Positions 45,361-49,832 of a DNA stretch of 49,832 nucleotides are shown one piece after another. The notes beneath the pieces were generated by a model. The model had not been told where the DNA came from, made no database searches, and worked only from the letters and a program-made list of their open reading frames with translations. A program made the translations under genes and the position numbers. Positions within the stretch are counted from its first letter, which is position 1. Each line of letters starts with the position of its first letter. Source of the DNA: Trametes villosa (Eukaryota; Basidiomycota; Agaricomycetes; Polyporales; Polyporaceae). The stretch is taken from positions 1-49,832 of the forward strand of contig PUDQ02000120.1 in the NCBI GenBank assembly GCA_002964805.2, read 5' to 3'.

Positions 45361-46220
45361 CTCTAACACTTGCAGCACATGCTGGCGGGGTGGGTGTGGA
45401 GGAGAGAGAGAGGGAGGGTGCAGCTGGGGCACCAGGACGAGCACACGGAGTGCTCGTCCTGCCGTTCTTTGTGCTCTGGCAGCACAGGGTGGCAGGGGCG
45501 GCGACCGGCGGGCGTGGGGTGTGGGGTGTGGCAGCAGGAGGGAGGTCGGCGATGGCAGGTGTGTTGAGCACCCCGCCCCCTCGCCGAGTCGGTCTGTGCA
45601 CTGCGTGCTGCGCAAGCCGGCTGGGCAAGGTGACACAGCGTGCCGGGGCTCGGGGCAGCAAGACCAGCACATGACGTGCTCACCTCGCTGGTCTTCGTGC
45701 TGTTGTGGCACAAGAGGGTGGGGGCGGGGGCGGGGAGGCGAGAGAGGAGGCGGGGCGGGCATGGTGCGCAGGGGTTGGGGCACCGGGGACAGGTGTGAGT
45801 GCACGCCAGGCGCTCTCCCACCATGCTTCGTGCTTTTGGGGTGCAGGCCAAGGGGGAGGCAGGAGGAGCGTAGGTCGGAGGCAGGAGGTGGGAGGAGGAT
45901 GGCTGCCCACGGGTGCCTGTGGCAAGCCGGTGGCCAACAGAGCACGGTGCTGTGCTTTGTTTGCCACCAGAAGCTCTGGTTGCCAGTGACCCGGTCACAC
46001 CTGACTGGCCCACCGGCAATCCCAGGGCTATTCCCGCCCTCCCATTGGTGGGCGTGCCGCGCGGCAGAGGCCTGGGGTCGGATTTCGACCCCTCGCGTCT
46101 GCCGTGCGGCACACTCATGATGGATGTCCCCAGCCATGGCTAATGCCGGTGTGCCGCATGGCAGAGGTCTTGGGTCGGATTTCGACCCCAGGCCTCTGCC
46201 GTGCGGCATAAACAACATCA
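45361..46220. repeat. GC-rich block with hairpin-bearing repeats
   Basis: Open frames on both strands are chance products of high GC. Structure instead is repetitive: units with a hairpin followed by a TTTGTGCTCT- or TCGTGCTGTT-like tail at about 45,425-45,480 (11-bp arms AGGACGAGCAC, 45434-45460) and 45,645-45,715 (8-bp arms AGACCAGC, 45661-45694), with a weaker third near 45,780-45,840. Two long hairpins close the block: 46054-46112 (27-base arms, 23 Watson-Crick pairs) and 46152-46208 (26-base arms, 23 Watson-Crick plus 2 T-G pairs), both with a GATTT loop. Confidence 0.8.
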
Positions 46221-46811
46221 TTCTATGCTCAAACAAAGCAGGGTAGTGCCCGAAGCTTGCCCCACTGAGCAGGAGTGTATATAAAATAACAATAATTAAC
46301 AGATTATACTTAATTGCCTCCTAGCATTCACAATCATGTGTTACAAACCTGTGCGACTTCATGATATTGTGACGGTGCGATGAATCTGGGCTGATCAATC
46401 ACATTTAGAGTTAAGGTTCCAGAGATGACATGAAGCTTAAGTTTGGTATAAGAGCTGGAGCTCTGAAAGTCCGATGCCCACGCCTCCTGCCTCCTCCCAC
46501 CACAGTACATTGTTTTTGCCTTTATTCATTTTTGAAATCTGAATATCTTTGCAGATAAATCGTTCAACAATCATGACATCCACACTTCCTGGCGGCTTGC
46601 CGCCTGATATGTACTCCTCCATCTAGATTGTCTAATTCATGATTGTTCAAATATTCTGCAGATGCTGTCAAGGTCGAGTCCACCAATCGCGCGCCCCTTC
46701 TCCCCGACATCTATATTGTTAAGACGCACAAGAAGTCCCCTCACTGGGGTCCTTACCTGAAGCATATCTATGTGGCTCTATGCTCTACGACCGGTGTCCA
46801 TGCCCGAAGGC
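46221..46811. other. Exon-like fragment next to the Ty3 LTR
   Basis: Mostly AT-rich and empty. From about 46,661, after a TTCTGCAG acceptor-like site, the plus strand reads DAVKVESTNRAPLLPDIYIV and KTHKKSPHWGPYLK without a stop up to the LTR boundary at 46812. The composition looks coding, but I recognise no family. If real, the Ty3 insertion ended this exon. Confidence 0.3.
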
Positions 46812-47475
46812 TGTTACGACCGTGCGGATCGGGGGGCCGAGTCGGGATCGGACTTCGGGGTCGGACCTCGGAGAGCGGAGGTCGGGGATCGGAGGTCGGA
46901 GTCGGGGGTCAGGTCGGACCTGGACTCGGGGCGAACGCACAAGGTAAGGACTTCGGCGAGGCTATTAGCAACGCCTCGAGTCTAAGTCGGGTCCTTGACT
47001 TCGGACAAGGGTACGGGCGGAGGTCGGAGGTCAGAGGTCGGACGAGCGGACGAGCGGAGGAGATCGGACAAGAGGAAGGGAGGGCGGAGGAAGTAGATTG
47101 AGTGCGGATAAGACGCTTTACAACGAGATATACGAACTGAGGAATAGTCTACATCCAGGCGAGTATTTATAGAAGTAATCTAATTGTTCTGGCGAAACAA
47201 TAAGGAGCGACGTAAAAGGAAGGAAGTCCGAAAGAGGGAAGTCCGAATACAATAAGCTATTGTCTTCGTCCTTCCGAGTCAATACCGTAGATAAGGAGCG
47301 GAGTAAGTATCGGGCATGAGCGGACATGAGCGGACATGGCGGACATGGCGGACATGGTAAGTATGTAGCGGACTAGAGCGGACGTACGGCGGACATGAGC
47401 GGACACGAGCGGACACGAGCGGAACTGGGCGGACATGAGGTCCGAACCTTCGGAGGTGGCGCACGGGATGTAACA
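46812..47475 (-). repeat. Ty3 3' LTR
   Basis: The ends are TGTTAC and GTAACA, a 6-bp perfect inverted terminus. The plus-strand left flank is AAGGC; its partner duplication is outside the window. Internally it has a GGTCGGA-rich first part, the shared block GGACTTCGGCGAGGCTATTAGC, and a field of GCGGACATG-type repeats (47,315-47,445). Confidence 0.72.
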
Positions 47476-47605
47476 GTGCCTTCCCACTAGGCCCGAACCC
47501 ATGAGGGCCTAAGAGCACGTGACCTGTCCGTTAAAGTTTAGCGCGTGAAAAAAGAGAGGACAGAGGTACGCAGGGTCGGAATCGGAGATCGGGGTTCGGG
47601 GGTAG

Positions 47606-47613
47606 TATATAAT
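47606..47613 (+). promoter_or_regulatory. TATA-like element upstream of the antisense gene
   Basis: TATATAAT lies 87-94 bases before the ATG at 47700, a usual distance for a fungal TATA box allowing a short leader. Confidence 0.45.
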
Positions 47614-47699
47614 CTTGAGCGCGGGGGTGAGGTGAGACTTCGCCTTTTTCTTCCCTTCCACTCTCAACTCGAAAAAACTCGCACTAGCCAACCCCGACA

Positions 47700-49312
47700 A
47701 TGGACGCCCCGACGCGCAAGCCCGACGAGACGGACTCGGACTACGAGGAGCGCCTGTCGGAGTTCCTCGCGCGGAGCAAGGCGGAGCGGGCCGCCGCGAA
47801 GGCGCGGAAGGCGGCGGAGGAGGAGGCGCGAAAGGCGGCGGAGGCGAAGGCGCAAGCGGAGAAGGAGAAGGCCGAGGCGGAGAGGGAGGCGCAGATTGCG
47901 CAGGACAGGGCGGTGGCGAGGGAGGTCGCGCTCGAGGTGAGTATGCGGCGGAGTTCGGAGCTTGGGGTTCGGAGCTAACCCCGCAGTAGGGACAGCCGCG
48001 CGGAGAAAAGCGCAAGGCGATCGATGTCGACTCGCTGCTCGGGGATGACGAGCCCGTCCGTCCGGAGTAAGTCGGACCTGGCGGAGTTGGCGGAGGTACT
48101 GACGGGTTTGTTTGTAGCGAACCCTGCCATCACTGCGGGAACAACGACGTCGAGTGCGTCTTCAACCGCGGCCCGAAGACGAGTTCGTGCACCGAGTGCC
48201 AGCTCCGCAAGAAGCCATGCGTCGGGGCTCGGGGCGGCCTGCCGCCGGACCTTGCGAGTCGACTCCGACAGCGCGAGCGGGACAACGCCGAACGCGGCGC
48301 GGCGAAGAAGGCGGACAAGAAGGCGGGGAAGAAGCCCGCCAAGGCGGACGTGGAGTCGGAGGACGAGCCACCGAAGAAGAGGCGCAAGGCCGACTCGTCG
48401 CCGGAGACGACGCCCCGCAAGCCCGCGCAAGCGCAACCCCAGGCGGGGCCGAGTCGCGCGAGCGGGGTCGCCGTCGGGGGTGTGGGCGGAGGTGCTGGAG
48501 ATGGCGGAGGTGTGGACGGAGGCGCCGGAGGTGTCGGAGGTGGCGGACCAGCGGGGTCGGCTTGCCCAGCGCCCGGGACGGGGGTGCCATTTTTCACAAT
48601 GGTGCCCAGCAACCCGACCGCGGCGTTGGCGGCCGCGAACATCTGGTCCGCGGGGCCAGGTCCGCTCAGCGGCGTCGAGTTGATGCACGCTCTCCTCGGA
48701 GAGGTGCAGCTGCTCCGCCATGAGTTGGCGGTGGAGCGGGAGGCGCGGCGCGAGGCCATCGAGGACCGCGAGGAGGTCATCGTGGGGTACTGCACGGCAG
48801 TATACCGCGCGATGATCCGTCGCCGCCGCCGGGCACCCGACTCCGACCCCGAGGACGAGGACTCGGAGTACATCCCGATGGACTCCGACGAGTTCGACTC
48901 GGACGAGGAGGACTGGGAGCGGGTGCTGGAGGAGGTCCGGCTGGAGCGGGTGACGACGAGGTCCGGCGCCCGGCAGACCGCGGGGGCTGGTCCGTCGAGG
49001 ACGACGGCGGAGAGCGCGGACAAGCCCGCGGAGCAAGCGGAGCAGGCGGACAAGCCCGCGGAGCAAGCGGAGCAGGCGGACAAGCCTGCGGAGGAAGCGG
49101 ACAAGCCCGCAGAGGGGGCGGACAAGCCCGCGGAGGAGGCGGAGAAGTCCGCTGACGCGGCGGAGAAGCCGGCCGACGCAGCGGACAAGCCCGCGGAGAA
49201 GCCCGAAGGCGCGGAGACGGAGGGTGAGGGAGCGGGCAAGGAGGGTGAGGGCGCGGGCAAGGAGGGTGAGGGCACGGCGGCGGACAAGGGCAAGGGCAAG
49301 GCGGCGGAGTAG
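47700..49312 (+). CDS. Zn2Cys6-like protein with Lys/Ala/Glu repeats, antisense inside Ty3 element
   Basis: Three exons, 47700-47936, 47990-48066 and 48118-49312 (introns 53 and 51 bp), encode 502 residues. The first exon is a highly charged helix (SKAERAAAKARKAAEEEARK) likely to form a coiled coil. Exon 3 opens with C-x2-C-x6-C-x10-C-x2-C-x6-C (CHHC...CTEC), the spacing of the fungal Zn2Cys6 binuclear cluster. A basic patch PPKKRRK (nuclear signal), a Gly-rich stretch, a helix with EREARREAIEDREEVI and acidic DSDEEDWE follow. The C-terminus is built of ADKPAEQAEQ-type repeats and ends KGKGKAAE. The first intron must use the second AG, since the first leaves a TAG. A nucleic-acid-binding role is inference. 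The layout parallels the gene at 18447. Confidence 0.78.
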
Positions 49313-49430
49313 GCGTCGGAGGTCGGAGGTGTCGGACAAAACCCCCGGACAACTAGCTTACAAGGTCTCTAATGTAGCCTGTATCGTCCCTAATAGAAAG
49401 GGCTTGAGGCGAATTGTGGCGTGGGTGACT

Positions 49431-49832
49431 TCAAGACAGCGAAGCGAGAGGTCCGGGCTTGGCGGGGTAGGCGGAGTGGAAGTCCGACACGAGTTCTTGA
49501 GCATGTCCGAGCTCCGTCGCGAGGATCCAGGAGGTCTCCTCGTCGGTGCCCTCGTAACCGGCCCATCGGACTAGATAGAGGAGTTGGCAACTCCGACGGC
49601 GGCGGTCCAGCTTGGAGTCGAGGATTTCGGAGATCTCGTACTCCGGTTCTCCGTCGATCTCGATCGGAGGTGGCGGAGTAAGGACGCGACCGGGGATAGT
49701 GTTCGGAGTTGCGGGTTCCAGCTGGGAGACGTGGAATACCGGGTGAATTGCGCGCATAGAGTCGGGAAGGCGAAGGGTAAAGGAATGGGTACCCGGTTGC
49801 GCAATAATGGGGTACGGTCCGAGGAACTTCTC
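49431..49832 (-). CDS. pol: Ty3 integrase C-terminus with chromodomain (partial)
   Basis: The frame is open to the window edge, reading EKFLGPYPII first. IHPVFHVSQLEP follows, the conserved end of the Ty3/gypsy integrase, then PPPPIEIDGEPEYEISEIL and the chromodomain YLVRWAGYEGTDEETSW with its aromatic residues, ending LASLS. Chromodomains direct integration to marked chromatin in chromoviruses. The stop lies about 2 kb from the LTR, unusually far for this element class, because the antisense gene fills the gap. Confidence 0.92.
   Translation of the reverse strand, partial: EKFLGPYPIIAQPGTHSFTLRLPDSMRAIHPVFHVSQLEPATPNTIPGRVLTPPPPIEIDGEPEYEISEILDSKLDRRRRSCQLLYLVRWAGYEGTDEETSWILATELGHAQELVSDFHSAYPAKPGPLASLS

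Larger units (their letters stand above)
46812..49832 (-). mobile_element. Ty3-type chromovirus, 3' part (runs off the window)
   Basis: A 664-bp LTR (46812-47475) and the integrase C-terminus with chromodomain at 49431-49832 share the minus-strand orientation. The purine-rich GTGGGAAGGCAC on the minus strand directly before the LTR is the likely polypurine tract. Between them lies 1.9 kb that holds an antisense gene (47700-49312). The 5' LTR and the gag-RT part must lie beyond the right edge. Confidence 0.8.

Noticed and set aside
45346..46236. Overlapping frames up to 296 codons on both strands in the GC-rich block.
   Set aside because: Composition-driven, no motifs, and they run through hairpins and repeats.
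47975..49339. Antisense frames of 454 and 389 codons opposite the gene at 47700.
   Set aside because: They are low-complexity Arg/Leu or Ser/Ala/Pro strings produced by the repetitive sense gene. The sense strand has splice sites, a zinc cluster and a TATA-like box.
1..49832. CRISPR arrays, rRNA genes, bacterial operons.
   Set aside because: No regularly spaced repeat-spacer structure, no rRNA core sequence, and spliced genes throughout indicate a eukaryote.

Overview
The window looks like a piece of an Agaricomycete-type (basidiomycete) nuclear genome. The evidence is introns of 47-72 bp with GT..AG ends, a KDZ transposase with a CxC2 cysteine cluster, a Helitron carrying a Rep/PIF1-helicase/peptidase gene set, a Ty1/copia element and a Ty3 chromodomain element. 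Most of the sequence is mobile DNA, much of it nested. I see no certain housekeeping gene, rRNA or CRISPR.

Layout. 1-5.7 kb has no supportable gene but holds short direct and tandem repeats and a tRNA-like relic. 5.80-11.92 kb is a nearly complete Copia element: 294-bp LTRs differing at 3 sites, TSD AGATC, an initiator-Met half-tRNA type primer site, and a gag-pol frame with three in-frame stops. A 573-bp hAT-like MITE with an 8-bp TSD sits in its RNase H region. The Copia itself appears to have landed in a coding exon of an unidentified minus-strand gene whose frame continues across the target site. 12.57-12.86 kb is a small possible gene with two CxxC pairs.

13.9-18.0 kb is a multi-exon KDZ transposase gene in which 850 bp is inverted in place. 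18.4-19.4 kb encodes an intact nuclear-type protein with a Zn2Cys6-like cluster. 19.4-24.1 kb is low-complexity DNA, Pol III-type relics and a Ty3-related LTR (21.77-23.11 kb) split by about 0.7 kb. 24.1-25.9 kb is a second KDZ copy (minus) that has lost its catalytic core.

25.9-45.4 kb is an AT-richer Helitron territory. Rep (HUH and Y2 motifs intact), PIF1-like helicase and peptidase-like frames run leftward over 38.3-31.6 kb. They are preceded in the same orientation by two paralogous F-box-like genes that share a 49-bp phase-0 intron, possibly captured host genes. On both sides are at least four diverged copies of one non-coding repeat, one of them inverted and nested in another. Three of these copies carry a long hairpin at the same position with compensatory stem changes. 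45.4-46.2 kb is a GC-rich block with more hairpins.

46.8 kb to the right edge is the 3' part of a Ty3 chromovirus on the minus strand (LTR, then integrase C-terminus with chromodomain running off the window). It contains, in antisense, a three-exon gene for a second Zn2Cys6-like protein with Lys/Ala/Glu-rich repeats. The two Zn-cluster genes next to mobile DNA, the inverted KDZ segment and the covarying hairpin family are the most interesting observations. All family assignments are by reading motifs; no database search was possible.
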